A stretch of 64,000 bases of DNA from an uncultured Syntrophobacterales bacterium (GTDB lineage: Bacteria > Desulfobacterota > Syntrophia > Syntrophales > UBA5619): the NCBI GenBank assembly GCA_903928915.1, contig CAIYSL010000033.1, forward strand, positions 1 through 64,000, written 5' to 3'. Positions 14,202 through 23,443 of the stretch are shown piece by piece. Position numbers and translations under genes: made by a program. Numbering within the stretch: the stretch's first letter is position 1; each line of letters starts with the position of its first letter. The notes under the pieces were generated by a model. It saw only the letters and a list, made by a program, of their open reading frames with translations, was not told the DNA's origin and did not search any database.

Positions 14202-16565
14202 ATGGCGAAGCTGACCCTGGAGGAGTGGCTCGGAAGGGCCGAGGCGGACCGGAGGTTCATGGAGAACGTCCGGGCGATCCGGAAGATCCCTGCCCGGCCC
14301 GGCCAGTTCGCCGAGTTTCCCGCCTGGATCCACCCCTCCCTCAAGAGGGTCCTGGCAGACCGCGGGATCGATCGGCTCTACAGCCACCAGGCAAGGGCCG
14401 TGGATCTGGTTCGCAAGGGACAGAGCGTGGTGCTCGTCACCCCCACGGCGAGCGGCAAGACCCTCTGCTACAATCTGCCGGTCCTCCAGCGGATTCTCGA
14501 GGAGCCCGAGACCCGGGCACTGTACCTGTTCCCCACCAAGGCCCTGGCCCAGGACCAGATGCACGAGATCCACGGCCTGATCGGCGAGATGAAGGCCGAC
14601 ATCAAGACGTACACCTACGACGGGGACACCCCCGACGACGCCCGCCAGGCGATCCGCCGGCAGGGGCACGTGGTGGTCACCAACCCCGACATGCTCCACG
14701 CCGGGATCCTGCCGCACCACACCAAGTGGCAGAAGCTCTTCGCGAACCTCAAGTACATCGTCATCGACGAGCTCCACGTCTACCGCGGGGTCTTCGGCTC
14801 GCACCTGACGAACGTACTCAGGCGCCTGGTCCGGATCTGCCGCTTCTACGGCCAGGACCCGGTGTTCATCTGCTGCTCGGCCACGGTCGCCAACCCCCGG
14901 GAGCACGCGGAACGGCTCCTGGAGCGTTCCGTCTCCCTCATCGCCGAGAGCGGGGCCCCGGCGGCGGCCAAGACCTTTATCCTGTACAACCCGCCGATCG
15001 TGAATAGGGAACTGGGGATCCGGCAGTCGGCGCTCACGCCGGTGCGGAAGATTGCCGCGGAGTTCATCGAAAACGGGATCCAGACGATCGTGTTCGCCAC
15101 GAGCCGCCTGAACGTGGAGGTCCTGACCAAATACCTGAAGGACCAGTTCGCCAAGGGAAAGCCCGTGGACACCCAGTTCGTCACGGGCTACCGCGGCGGG
15201 TACCTGCCGAACCTCCGCCGCCAGATCGAGGCGGGCCTCAGGAGCCGCGAAGTGATGGGGGTCGTGGCGACCAACGCCCTGGAGCTGGGGATCGACATCG
15301 GCGACCTGGAGGCGGCGATCCTCTGCGGCTACCCGGGATCGATCGCCAGCACCTGGCAGCAGGCGGGCCGGGCGGGCAGGCGGACGGGGCAGAGCCTGGC
15401 GCTCCTGGTCGCCCGGAGTTCGCCGCTCGACCAATTCATCGTGGAGAACCCCGATTACTTTTTCTCCCGGTCGCCCGAGTACTGCCGGGTCAACCCGGAC
15501 AACCTCTTGATCCTGCTCCACCACATCAAGAGCGCCGCCTTCGAGCTCCCCTTCGAGAAGGGGGAAACGTTCGGCGGCGAGAACCTCGAGGAGCTCCTGG
15601 ACTACCTGGAGCGCAAGGGGGTGCTCCACCGCGTCGATGCCCGCTGGCACTGGTCGGCGGAGAGCTATCCCGCCGACGAGGTGAGCCTCCGCAGCATCAA
15701 CCCCGAAAACATCGTGGTCGTGGACGCCACCGAGGCGGGAAACCACCGGGTGATCGCCGAGGTGGACTGGGACAGCGCCTTCACCGCCGTGCACACCGAC
15801 GCGATCTACATGGTGGAGTCCCAGCAGTACTACGTGGACAAGCTCGACCTGGAGCGGAAGACCGCCTACGTCCACAAAGTCGAGGCGGAGTACTACACCG
15901 ATGCCATGACCTACACCAACGTCCGGGTGATCGACGCCTTTGCGAAGAAGCCGGGCAGGGAGATCCTCGTGGAGCACGGGGAGGTCCAGGTGGTGAGCAA
16001 GGTGGTGGGCTACAAGAAGATCAAGTTCTACACCTCCGAGAACCTGGGCTACGGCGACGTGAACCTCCCCGAGAAGGACATGCATACCACCAGCTATTGG
16101 TTCACGATCCCCCGCGACCGGCTGGCCGCTCTTTCCTGCAACCAGGAGGAGATCATCGACGGCCTGGCGGGCCTCGCCTATGCCCTGCACCACTTGGCCG
16201 CGATGATGCTGATGGCGGACCTCCACGACATCGACCGGGCGATCGGTGACAAGAGCGGCGAGTGGTTCGTCCGGAAGGACCGCAATTGGCGGACGATCAC
16301 GACCTCGCCCGGCGCCGAGGAAGGAGCTGCCCCGACGACGGACGCCTTCGATCCGACGATCTTCATCTTCGACGCCTATCCCGGCGGAATCGGGTTTTCG
16401 GAACTCCTGTTCGATCGCCACGATGCCCTGTTGAACGCGGCCCGGCAGTTGATCAAGACCTGCCCCTGCACCTGCGGCTGCCCCTCCTGCGTCGGTCCGG
16501 TGCTCGAAGTCGGCCCCCGGGCGAAGGATACGGCCCTGGCGATCCTCGGCCTCCTTTCGGGGTGA
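14202..16565 (+). CDS. mrfA: MrfA/YprA-type DEAD-like helicase with DUF1998 zinc domain
   Basis: The 787-residue protein has two RecA-like helicase domains: Walker A TPTASGKT (about 83-90), DELH Walker B in VIDELHVYRG, CSATVANP, and the second-domain motifs ATNALELGIDIG and QQAGRAGRRTG. The C-terminal part ends in a cysteine cluster CPCTCGCPSC within the DUF1998/MrfA zinc domain. In Bacillus subtilis MrfA works with exonuclease MrfB in nucleotide-excision-independent repair of mitomycin C damage. A MrfB-like gene lies 1.2 kb downstream on the same strand, past an M48 protease gene on the opposite strand. An Hrq1-like role in crosslink repair is the alternative description. Confidence 0.92.
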   Translation: MAKLTLEEWLGRAEADRRFMENVRAIRKIPARPGQFAEFPAWIHPSLKRVLADRGIDRLYSHQARAVDLVRKGQSVVLVTPTASGKTLCYNLPVLQRILEEPETRALYLFPTKALAQDQMHEIHGLIGEMKADIKTYTYDGDTPDDARQAIRRQGHVVVTNPDMLHAGILPHHTKWQKLFANLKYIVIDELHVYRGVFGSHLTNVLRRLVRICRFYGQDPVFICCSATVANPREHAERLLERSVSLIAESGAPAAAKTFILYNPPIVNRELGIRQSALTPVRKIAAEFIENGIQTIVFATSRLNVEVLTKYLKDQFAKGKPVDTQFVTGYRGGYLPNLRRQIEAGLRSREVMGVVATNALELGIDIGDLEAAILCGYPGSIASTWQQAGRAGRRTGQSLALLVARSSPLDQFIVENPDYFFSRSPEYCRVNPDNLLILLHHIKSAAFELPFEKGETFGGENLEELLDYLERKGVLHRVDARWHWSAESYPADEVSLRSINPENIVVVDATEAGNHRVIAEVDWDSAFTAVHTDAIYMVESQQYYVDKLDLERKTAYVHKVEAEYYTDAMTYTNVRVIDAFAKKPGREILVEHGEVQVVSKVVGYKKIKFYTSENLGYGDVNLPEKDMHTTSYWFTIPRDRLAALSCNQEEIIDGLAGLAYALHHLAAMMLMADLHDIDRAIGDKSGEWFVRKDRNWRTITTSPGAEEGAAPTTDAFDPTIFIFDAYPGGIGFSELLFDRHDALLNAARQLIKTCPCTCGCPSCVGPVLEVGPRAKDTALAILGLLSG

Positions 16566-16573
16566 CGGCCGCG

Positions 16574-16605
16574 AAAAAAGAGGGCGTCATTCCTGGCCGC
16601 CCTCT
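16574..16605 (-). terminator. Terminator of the M48 protease gene, shared by the convergent mrfA
   Basis: AGAGGGCG (16579-16586) pairs with CGCCCTCT (16598-16605). Read on the - strand, the stem is followed by a run of six T (16574-16579), as in an intrinsic terminator. It lies between the two convergent stop codons. Confidence 0.75.
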
Positions 16606-16632
16606 CTGCTGATCTGCCTGTTGCTGCCGCTG

Positions 16633-17577
16633 CTACTTTTTCTTCTTCAACCCCGCGGCCACCTGTTTCATCCTGCCGTAATCCGCCGAGGAGACGAGCG
16701 GATTCCTGACGGCCGGCGCGCTGGCGGCCATCTCGTTCATCTGCTTCACCCGCTCCTCGCTGGGCGGATGCGTGCTCAGGGCGTCGGCGAGACTCTTCAT
16801 CATCGTGCCCCCGCCCTGCTGGGCATTCTTTTCCATCTGGAGGAGCCGTTCATAGAATTTCCCGACCTTGTCCTTGTCGTATCCGGCGCCCACGGCCAGC
16901 TTGAACCCGATGCGGTCGGCCTCCATCTCGTCCTCCCGGGAATTGGCCATGAACTTGAACTTCTGCACGAGAAGCCCCCCTCCGGCGCCCGCGGCGGCGC
17001 CGATCAGGGCCGCCTTGGCGAGGCAGGCGCTGTCGCCGTCGGCGCAGAGCAGCTTCCCGAGCCCGAACCCGGCGGCCGCGCCCACAAGCCCCCCACCGGC
17101 GGCCAGGAGCCATGTCTTATTCTGTTCCTGCTCCATCACATACATCCGCTCGGCAGCGTGCCGGGCCACCACGTGGCCGACTTCATGCCCGATCACCCCG
17201 GCAAGCTCCGCTTCGTTCTCTGTCATGGCGATCAGCGGCGCGGTCACGAACACGGTGCCGGCCGGGAGGGCAAAGGCGTTGACATTTTCCACGTCGACCA
17301 CGGTGAAACGATACTGGTAGGGGTTGCCCTCCAGCTTGTTGGCCCGGACGATCTTCATGCCCAGCTCGGAAATGTATTTCTGCAGCTCCGGGCTCTTGGC
17401 CGGGGGATACTCCTGTTTCATCTTCGGGAGCGCTTCTTCGGTCAAGCGCCGCTCGTCCTGTACCGTCAGGCCGACCTGCTGGCCCACGTTGCTGCCCTCC
17501 CGGTAGCGTGTTTGCTGTGTGGGTGCGCACGACAGGACGAGGAACAGCAGAACCAGGGATAGGGATATTTTTCTCAT
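16633..17577 (-). CDS. M48-family metalloprotease lipoprotein
   Basis: This 314-residue protein has a signal peptide with lipobox VLSC (Cys17), so it is anchored in the envelope. The zinc motif HEVGH sits at about 131-135 (GVIGHEVGHVVARH), and the third ligand is in EDEMEADRIG. Between them lie two glycine-rich hydrophobic stretches (about 155-200, AAGGGLVGAAAGFG and IGAAAGAGGG) that may insert in the membrane. It resembles BepA/LoiP-type periplasmic proteases that check outer-membrane protein assembly, but lacks visible TPR repeats. The start at 17577 follows AAGGAGGAG; an in-frame extension to 17736 would bury the signal peptide. It has its own perfect promoter. Confidence 0.92.
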   Translation of the reverse strand: MRKISLSLVLLFLVLSCAPTQQTRYREGSNVGQQVGLTVQDERRLTEEALPKMKQEYPPAKSPELQKYISELGMKIVRANKLEGNPYQYRFTVVDVENVNAFALPAGTVFVTAPLIAMTENEAELAGVIGHEVGHVVARHAAERMYVMEQEQNKTWLLAAGGGLVGAAAGFGLGKLLCADGDSACLAKAALIGAAAGAGGGLLVQKFKFMANSREDEMEADRIGFKLAVGAGYDKDKVGKFYERLLQMEKNAQQGGGTMMKSLADALSTHPPSEERVKQMNEMAASAPAVRNPLVSSADYGRMKQVAAGLKKKK

Positions 17578-17658
17578 CGCATGCTCCTCCTTGCAGAATG
17601 GATTGCACAAGCGGGTGCCGCACTTAATTGACTGATACAACACTGCTTTTGCTGTTAA

Positions 17659-17687
17659 AGTATAGGGGGAACGGCCGGGGGTGTCAA
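17659..17687 (-). promoter_or_regulatory. Consensus promoter of the M48 protease gene
   Basis: On the - strand TTGACA (17687-17682), a 17-base spacer, TATACT (17664-17659). The transcript start is predicted near 17652, giving a leader of about 75 bases. It is back-to-back with the mrfB promoter. Confidence 0.85.
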
Positions 17688-17708
17688 CCGGATTTCTCAT
17701 CATAGCGG

Positions 17709-17736
17709 TTGAACTTGGCCGGGAGGATGGTATCAT
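17709..17736 (+). promoter_or_regulatory. Promoter of mrfB with leaderless geometry
   Basis: TTGAAC (17709-17714), a 16-base spacer, TATCAT (17731-17736), then six bases to ATG 17743. The predicted start is the A of the ATG. The GGGAGGA at 17721-17727 lies inside the promoter spacer and too far upstream to act as a ribosome site. Confidence 0.65.
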
Positions 17737-17742
17737 TGCCCC

Positions 17743-19095
17743 ATGAGCTTGAGAGACCGTTTAGGACGGCTGACCGGAGAGGACAAGTCGCGCGATCGCG
17801 GCGATTCCGCTGTCTCCCGGATCGACGGGGGGGCGGGCGGCGATCGGACCCGCGCACTCCGGGAGCGGATCGACGCGATCCTCTCCCGGCGACCGGAGGG
17901 ACCCGCGGCAGGAGCGCAGAGCCCCCTGCGGGGGGGGCGGGGCGTGCCGCTGGAAGAGCTGGTCTCCGGTTCCGAACAGGAGAACGAGGCGGGACGGTTC
18001 TTCTGCGCCCACCGGACAGCGGGCGGTTCCGCGCGCCACGGCCGGTTCTGCGTCCGGGACCTCGCCCCGCTCGACATGGAGCGTCTGGCCGTCCTGGCGA
18101 ACGATCCGCTCCTGAAGGCGCTGGACTATCGCCAGGCCCTCTTCTTCGATACGGAGACCACGGGGCTCGCCGGCGGGACCGGGACCGTGGCCTTCCTGAT
18201 CGGCCTGGGCTGGTTCGCGGAGGAGGGGTTCGTCACCCGGCAACTGTTCGCCCGGGATTACGCCGAGGAGCGGGCCACGCTCCTGGACCTGACCGCGACC
18301 CTGGGCGACCGGCGGTTCCTGGTCAGCTTCAACGGCAAGGCCTTCGACGCGAACCTCCTCGCCTCCCGGTTCATCATGAACCGCTTGCCGAACCCCCTGG
18401 CAGCGCTCCCCCACGTGGACCTGCTGCACCCCAGCCGGAGGCTCTTCAGCCATCGTCTTGCCGACCGCCGGCTCGGCAGCCTGGAGGCGGCGCTCCTGGG
18501 GTTCGAACGGGAGGGGGATGTCCCCGGAAGCGAGATCCCCCAGCGCTACTTCGACTGGCTCCGGCGCCGCGACGGCCGGCTGATGGCCGACGTGTTCGAG
18601 CACAACCGCCTGGACATCCTGTCGCTCGCGGCCCTGGCCGCCCATCTGGCGGAATTGATCGATCCCGCCGGGACAGCCGCCCACGCCCACCCCGGCGATC
18701 GCGTGGCCGCGGCGCGGCTGTTTCTCAGCCGGGAGCTGCCCGCCGAGGCGGTCCGTCTTCTCGCCCCGCTCTGCGGCTCCGCGAACCCCGACGCGGCGCG
18801 GGATGCCGGCCGGGAGCTCTCCCTCCATCACAAGCGCGAGGGCCGCTGGCTCGACGCGGCAACGATCTGGCAAGAGATGGTAAGGCGGGACGGGGATGAT
18901 CGGTTCGCGCTGATCGAGCTCGCCAAGTGGCATGAGCACAAACGGCGCGACTTCCGCCAGGCCCTGGAGTTGACCGAACGGGCCTGCGCCGTCGCGGACG
19001 ACCTCCCGGGCGAGGAGCGCGCCGACCTCGCCCGCCGCCGGGAGCGGCTGGAGCGGAAGCTCGCCGGCCGGGGCTCCTCTTCTTCCGGCGCCTAG
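17743..19095 (+). CDS. mrfB: MrfB/YprB-type DEDDh exonuclease
   Basis: The 450 residues are divided as follows. About 1-80 is a charged, probably disordered leader. About 125-310 is an RNase H-like DnaQ-type exonuclease fold: FFDTETTGLAGGTG gives the first Asp and Glu, VSFNGKAFDANLL gives the next Asp, and EHNRLDILS gives the His and last Asp, i.e. DEDDh. The C-terminal 120 residues are helical repeats (LSRELPAEAVRLL, ELSLHHKREGRWLDAATIW), as in YprB. In B. subtilis this nuclease acts after MrfA in mitomycin repair. The mrfA and mrfB genes here share promoter geometry but are split by the M48 gene. Confidence 0.88.
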   Translation: MSLRDRLGRLTGEDKSRDRGDSAVSRIDGGAGGDRTRALRERIDAILSRRPEGPAAGAQSPLRGGRGVPLEELVSGSEQENEAGRFFCAHRTAGGSARHGRFCVRDLAPLDMERLAVLANDPLLKALDYRQALFFDTETTGLAGGTGTVAFLIGLGWFAEEGFVTRQLFARDYAEERATLLDLTATLGDRRFLVSFNGKAFDANLLASRFIMNRLPNPLAALPHVDLLHPSRRLFSHRLADRRLGSLEAALLGFEREGDVPGSEIPQRYFDWLRRRDGRLMADVFEHNRLDILSLAALAAHLAELIDPAGTAAHAHPGDRVAAARLFLSRELPAEAVRLLAPLCGSANPDAARDAGRELSLHHKREGRWLDAATIWQEMVRRDGDDRFALIELAKWHEHKRRDFRQALELTERACAVADDLPGEERADLARRRERLERKLAGRGSSSSGA

Positions 19096-19195
19096 GCGCC
19101 TTCGCTGTGCCGCCTCGCCGCTCCTGCGCCGCAGAGACGCGGCCCGCAGCGCAGCCTTCCCCGGAATCACGGACAGCAAGTGGGAAGCGGCAACG

Positions 19196-20659
19196 TCAGC
19201 CCCGGACGCTGCGGAGCGCCTCGCCGACTGCCGACCAGTAGGGAAGCGCGACGAACAGAACCACGAGCCCCGCGGCGAGGGTCATCCACAACCCGAGGCG
19301 GAAGATCTCGCCGGTGGTGAGGTGGCCGCGCTCGGCGATCACCAACGACGAGGCGCTCTGTGCGGGGTAGTACAGGACGGCGTCGCCGGCGATCATCACC
19401 GCCAGCCCACAGACGGCGGGGTTGACGCCCGTGGCAGTGCCGATCGACATGGCGATCGGGATGGTTGTGGCGAGAAACCCGGCGATGTTGGGGATCAAGA
19501 GCCGGATCAGTGCGGCGATCACCAGCAGCATCACCACCACCAGGAAGGGCTCCCGGGAGAAGAAGGGCAGGGAGCGGACCGTGGCCTCGGCGATCCAGAC
19601 GCTGGCGCCGCTGCTCATCAGCGCCCGGGCCAGCGACAGCGACGAGGCCATCACGAAGAAGTTGGACCAACCGAACCCCTTCTCGAAATCCTTCCAGGTG
19701 AGCACCCCGATTCCGGGCAAAAGCAGGAGGGTCCAGGCGAGGACCGCCGGCAGGGCCGGGTTCCAGTGGTGCCAGGCGTCGGTCAGCCAGAGGAGCGATG
19801 CCCCGAGGGTGATGGCGAGGGTCCGGATCTCCTTTCCCGAGAAGGGCCGCGTTTCGGCGGCCGGCAGACAGGTCAACGCCGTGCGGAACCCCGTGCGGTA
19901 CACCCCGGCGATCAGCAAGGCACCGACTGCCAGGAGCGCACCGTACGGGACGATCATCAGTGCCAGCCACCGGCTCCAGGAGATGCCGCCGATCAGCGAT
20001 GCCGCCAGGACCGGGGTGATCCCGCCTGTCAGCAGGATCGTGGAGGCGAGCCGGTTGATCGAGCTGAGCGCCAGCATGACGGCCTTGACGAGCGGACCGC
20101 CGGGCGGCGCGCCGCCCATTTCGAGCGCCTGCTCGTAGACATGCACGAGGATGCCGGTACGGGTCGTGGCAGAGGGAAGCAGAAGCGTCAGGAGCGGGAA
20201 GGAGAGCAGCAGGTGCAGGTACAGGGCGCGCGAGCTCCCCTGACACTTGCGGAGGAAGAACAGCGCCACCCGTTCGGCGAGACCGCTGTGCGAGACCGCC
20301 AGGCCGAGCGTCAGGACGCCGATCAGGAAATAGGCGACCGGCTCGGCGAAGCCCACCAGCGCCTCCCCCAGCCCCGTGACGCCGCCCGAGAGGGTCAGCG
20401 CTATGACTACCAGGAGCCCCGTGACCGCGGCCGGGATCACATCGGTGCACCACAGGCCGATCGCCAGGACCGCCACGGCCAGGACCCGCTGCCCCTCCGG
20501 AGAGAGGCCGGCCGGAAGCGGCGCGATCATCAACGCCATGGACAATCCCCCCAGCACGACCGTGATCAGGAGCGCCTGCCACTCCTGCTGCGGGGTGATC
20601 GATCCGTAGTCCCGGGTCGTATGTTCTTCGCCCTTTTGCGTCTGTTCCCTTTCTCTCAT
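19196..20659 (-). CDS. DASS/SLC13-type sodium:dicarboxylate or sulfate symporter
   Basis: This 487-residue inner-membrane protein has about eleven to twelve hydrophobic segments. SLC13 signatures are present: SSINRLASTILLTGG (the SNT-like sodium/substrate loop) and a second loop near NIAGFLATTIPIAMSIGTATGVNP, which carries the conserved small residues. The start is placed at ATG 20659 because it overlaps the stop of the acyl-CoA dehydrogenase (ATGA), a coupled arrangement; ATG 20668 is three codons longer. It is the last gene of the phosphoesterase / dehydrogenase / transporter operon, so it may import the acid that the dehydrogenase pathway uses. The substrate is unproven. Confidence 0.88.
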   Translation of the reverse strand: MREREQTQKGEEHTTRDYGSITPQQEWQALLITVVLGGLSMALMIAPLPAGLSPEGQRVLAVAVLAIGLWCTDVIPAAVTGLLVVIALTLSGGVTGLGEALVGFAEPVAYFLIGVLTLGLAVSHSGLAERVALFFLRKCQGSSRALYLHLLLSFPLLTLLLPSATTRTGILVHVYEQALEMGGAPPGGPLVKAVMLALSSINRLASTILLTGGITPVLAASLIGGISWSRWLALMIVPYGALLAVGALLIAGVYRTGFRTALTCLPAAETRPFSGKEIRTLAITLGASLLWLTDAWHHWNPALPAVLAWTLLLLPGIGVLTWKDFEKGFGWSNFFVMASSLSLARALMSSGASVWIAEATVRSLPFFSREPFLVVVMLLVIAALIRLLIPNIAGFLATTIPIAMSIGTATGVNPAVCGLAVMIAGDAVLYYPAQSASSLVIAERGHLTTGEIFRLGLWMTLAAGLVVLFVALPYWSAVGEALRSVRG

Positions 20660-22461
20660 TCGAACCATTCCGGCTGCATCGCCACCGTGATCCCGTCGCC
20701 GCTCTCCTTGAGACGCTCGGCCAGCCCCCGGATCTTCGGGAGTTCATAGGCGAAGAAGTAGCGGCAGGTATGGATCTTGCCCCGGTAGAAGGGGATGTCC
20801 GGGGCCGCGGGCGTCCCGGCCAGGGCATTCGCAGCAGCCACGGCCTGGAGGAGCCACTGCCAGGCGATCGCCACGGTCCCGAACAGCTCCAGGTAGAGCG
20901 TGGCGTCGGCCAGGAAGAGCTCGACCTCCCCCTTGAGTGCCAGGCCCGTGAGCGAACCGGTCACCTCCTTGAGCGTCTCGGCGGCGGCGGCGAGGGCCTC
21001 CGCGGCCGGGGCGCACTCGGGGATCGCCCGTCCGGCGGCGACGGCCTTCTCCATCTCGGTGAGGTACAGGAAGAAGGCCTTGCCGTCCTTCATCACCGCC
21101 TTCCGGCCGAGGAGGTCCATCCCCTGGATCCCCGTGGTCCCCTCGTGGATCGGGTGGATCCGGACGTCGCGATAGTACTGCTCCAGGGGGAACTCGTCGC
21201 AGTACCCGTAGCCGCCCAGGCACTGGAGCCCCTGGCTCACCGAGAGGATCCCCATCTCGGAGGGGTAGCTCTTGGCGACCGGGGTGAGCAGGTCGAGCAG
21301 CAGCTCAAAGCGCTCCTTCTCCTCTCCCTCGGTGACCCGGGAAAGGTCCACGTAGGATGCGCACTGGAAGATCAGCGCCAGCGACCCCTCGACGACCGCC
21401 CGCTGGAACAGGAGCATCCGCTTGATGTCGGCGTGCCCGATGATGGGCACCTGTGGTGCCAGGGGGTCCTTCCCGGCGACGGGCCTCCCCTGGAGCCGCT
21501 GCCGGCAGTACTCCAGCGCTGCGTAGTAGGCGGCAGAGGCGATCGCCGCGGCCCCCATCCCCACGTCGATCCGCGCCTCGTTCATCATCTGGAACATGCA
21601 GCGCAGCCCCTTGTGGGGCTCGCCCACGAGCCAGCCCCGGCAGTCGTCGCTGTCCCCGAGGGCGAGCTGGGTGATCGGGGCGCCGCGGTAGCCGAGCTTA
21701 TGGTAGATCCCGATGCAGGTCACGTCGTTCGCCGCAAGGCCGCCCGCACCGTCCGGACGCCGCTTCGGGACGACGAACAGCGAGATTCCCCGTATGCCCG
21801 GGGGCGCCCCGTCGATCCGGGCCAACAGCAGGTTGACGACGTTCTCGGTCGATTCGTAGTCGGCGCAGGAGATGAAGATCTTCTGCCCCTTGATCCGGTA
21901 CGAGCCGTCGGCCTGCGGGAAGGCGGTCGTGGTGATGTCGGTAAGCGACGAGCCCGCCTGGGGCTCCGTCAGGGCCATCGTCCCCTGCCAGACGCCGGCG
22001 AACATCTTCGGGACGTAGGTCTCGACGAGCTCGGGCGAGCCGAAGGAGATGAGCAGGTGCGCCGCGCCGGTGGTGAGGAAGGGGTAGACCGAGGCAGAGT
22101 AGTTCGCCGCCGAGAAGATCCCCCGGAAGGCAGTCATGACCGTGTTCGGAATCTGCTGGCCGCCGAGCTCGTAGGGGGCCTGGGCGCCGATCCAACCGCC
22201 GTCGCCGCAGGCCTTCATGACGAGAGCCGCCACGGGATGGACGAACACCTTGCCGTCGCGAAACTCGGGGGGTTTCTTGTCCATCTCGGCCAGGGCGGGG
22301 AACAGGATCCCCTTTCCCATCCGCATCCCCGTCTCGATGGCCATGTCGAAGGTCTCCCGGCTGTGGTCCGCGAAGTAGGGATACCCCGTCAGAGCGACCG
22401 TGTCGAGATGCTCGTACAAGAGAAACCGCAGGTTCCTCGGACTGATGAATTTTTCCGCCAT
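20656..22461 (-). CDS. Acyl-CoA dehydrogenase, DmdC-like long form
   Basis: This 601-residue flavoenzyme is about 200 residues longer than classical acyl-CoA dehydrogenases, with an extra C-terminal domain as in the DmdC / 3-methylmercaptopropionyl-CoA dehydrogenase type. Key motifs are ALTEPQAGSSLTD (FAD/substrate loop), GQKIFISCADY, GGYGYCDEFPLEQYYRD, and the catalytic-base region IHEGTTGIQ. It oxidises an acyl-CoA at the alpha-beta bond, passing electrons to ETF. ATG 22461 has GAGGAGGG upstream and follows the phosphoesterase stop by 10 bases. Chain length and substrate cannot be told from sequence. Confidence 0.93.
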   Translation of the reverse strand: MAEKFISPRNLRFLLYEHLDTVALTGYPYFADHSRETFDMAIETGMRMGKGILFPALAEMDKKPPEFRDGKVFVHPVAALVMKACGDGGWIGAQAPYELGGQQIPNTVMTAFRGIFSAANYSASVYPFLTTGAAHLLISFGSPELVETYVPKMFAGVWQGTMALTEPQAGSSLTDITTTAFPQADGSYRIKGQKIFISCADYESTENVVNLLLARIDGAPPGIRGISLFVVPKRRPDGAGGLAANDVTCIGIYHKLGYRGAPITQLALGDSDDCRGWLVGEPHKGLRCMFQMMNEARIDVGMGAAAIASAAYYAALEYCRQRLQGRPVAGKDPLAPQVPIIGHADIKRMLLFQRAVVEGSLALIFQCASYVDLSRVTEGEEKERFELLLDLLTPVAKSYPSEMGILSVSQGLQCLGGYGYCDEFPLEQYYRDVRIHPIHEGTTGIQGMDLLGRKAVMKDGKAFFLYLTEMEKAVAAGRAIPECAPAAEALAAAAETLKEVTGSLTGLALKGEVELFLADATLYLELFGTVAIAWQWLLQAVAAANALAGTPAAPDIPFYRGKIHTCRYFFAYELPKIRGLAERLKESGDGITVAMQPEWFE

Positions 22462-22471
22462 CGTTCCCTCC

Positions 22472-23119
22472 TCAGTGCGATGCTGAAATCCTGATCCGTT
22501 CGTACGTCCGCATCCCGGGGTCGTACAGGGCGCACTCCCCGTCGTCTGCGGCACCGACGATCACGATGAAGCGGTCGTCGGAATCCCGATGCCGTTTTTC
22601 ACCGGGGGGCACCTGCTCGCGGGTCACCTGCCCCCCCGCCATCCGAAACAGGACGGGGATGTGGGAATGGCCGCAGAACAGGAGCTGAAAATCGGTTTCG
22701 TTGAACAGCCGCTCCGCCCGCTGGGTGGTGCCCGTGTCGATCGGTTCGTAGAAGGAGCGCAGCGAGTCGTAGGGGAACGAATGGGCGAACAGCAGCCCGT
22801 TGCAGGCGAAGGTGAACGGCACGCTCTTCAGGTAGGCGATCGCCCGTTCGCCTGCCGGGTCGCGGCGGCGCCGCTCATCGGCAAGGGTCCGTTCCACGGA
22901 GAAGTCGTTGTTCCCCTTGACGGCCCGGACGTCGTATTCCTGCAGGAGGCTGATCATGGCCGCCGCAGTATCCTGGCGGGCCGAATCGCAGAAATCACCC
23001 AGATGGACCAGCGTCCGGGCACCTCGCTGGCGGAGCACCCGGATCGCCGCCGCGGTGGCAGCGAGGTTGCCGTGGCTGTCGGCGATCAGTCCGATGGGTG
23101 TGCCGTTCATATCCGTCAT
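22472..23119 (-). CDS. Metallophosphoesterase, YfcE/MJ0936-like
   Basis: This 215-residue calcineurin-like phosphoesterase has the dimetal motifs in order: DSHGN (about 13-17), GDFCD, GNND (about 70), LFAHS, and GHSH (about 150). Length and motifs fit small YfcE-type phosphodiesterases acting on phosphodiesters or nucleotides. The start ATG 23119 has GGGAGGAA nine bases upstream. It is the first gene of the operon with the acyl-CoA dehydrogenase and the DASS transporter; a functional link with acyl-CoA metabolism is not obvious. Confidence 0.88.
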   Translation of the reverse strand: MTDMNGTPIGLIADSHGNLAATAAAIRVLRQRGARTLVHLGDFCDSARQDTAAAMISLLQEYDVRAVKGNNDFSVERTLADERRRRDPAGERAIAYLKSVPFTFACNGLLFAHSFPYDSLRSFYEPIDTGTTQRAERLFNETDFQLLFCGHSHIPVLFRMAGGQVTREQVPPGEKRHRDSDDRFIVIVGAADDGECALYDPGMRTYERIRISASH

Positions 23120-23389
23120 CCGCCGATTCCTCCCGGTCACCTGACGTGGGTGCGCGCCGGCCGTCGCGAATACGCCGCCGCGTTCTATGCGGCGATACTC
23201 CACTCTCCGGAAGGGCAAGGGGATGGGGAAACGACTGCCGGCGGCTGCGCCCGTATCGGGACAGCCGTTGTTGTTCATACCAGCATCCGCAAGCGGCGGC
23301 AAGGTCTTTCTTCGCCGCGGCCCCCTGCGTCGCGTCCCCGGGCGACACGCCAAGACCAGGCGCTATTCCCGAAGCACGGATAAATGGTC

Positions 23390-23418
23390 TTGACACCCCA
23401 CTGCCCTGTTCATATACT
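23390..23418 (+). promoter_or_regulatory. Consensus promoter of the left catabolic array
   Basis: TTGACA (23390-23395), a 17-base spacer, TATACT (23413-23418). The transcript start is predicted at about 23425, giving a leader of about 70 bases before the cupin gene. Confidence 0.85.
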
Positions 23419-23424
23419 CCGGAT

Positions 23425-23443
23425 GCCGAGCGAGGGGCTCGGC
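23425..23443 (+). promoter_or_regulatory. Hairpin at the very 5' end of the array mRNA
   Basis: GCCGAGC (23425-23431) pairs perfectly with GCTCGGC (23437-23443), beginning at the predicted transcript start. A 5'-terminal hairpin of this kind usually protects an mRNA from decay. It could instead be an operator, since no regulator site is known. Confidence 0.5.

Noticed and set aside
11771-14344. An 857-codon open frame on the - strand across the TRAP and radical SAM genes
   Set aside because: Its composition (Gly/Arg/Asp/His/Gln-rich, no motifs) is that of an antisense shadow of high-GC genes. The + strand frames carry clear DctQ, DctM and radical SAM motifs.
14109-16421. A 770-codon - strand frame opposite the helicase
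   Set aside because: Same shadow behaviour: low-complexity Val/His/Asp/Gly runs and no ribosome site. The helicase on the + strand explains the region fully.
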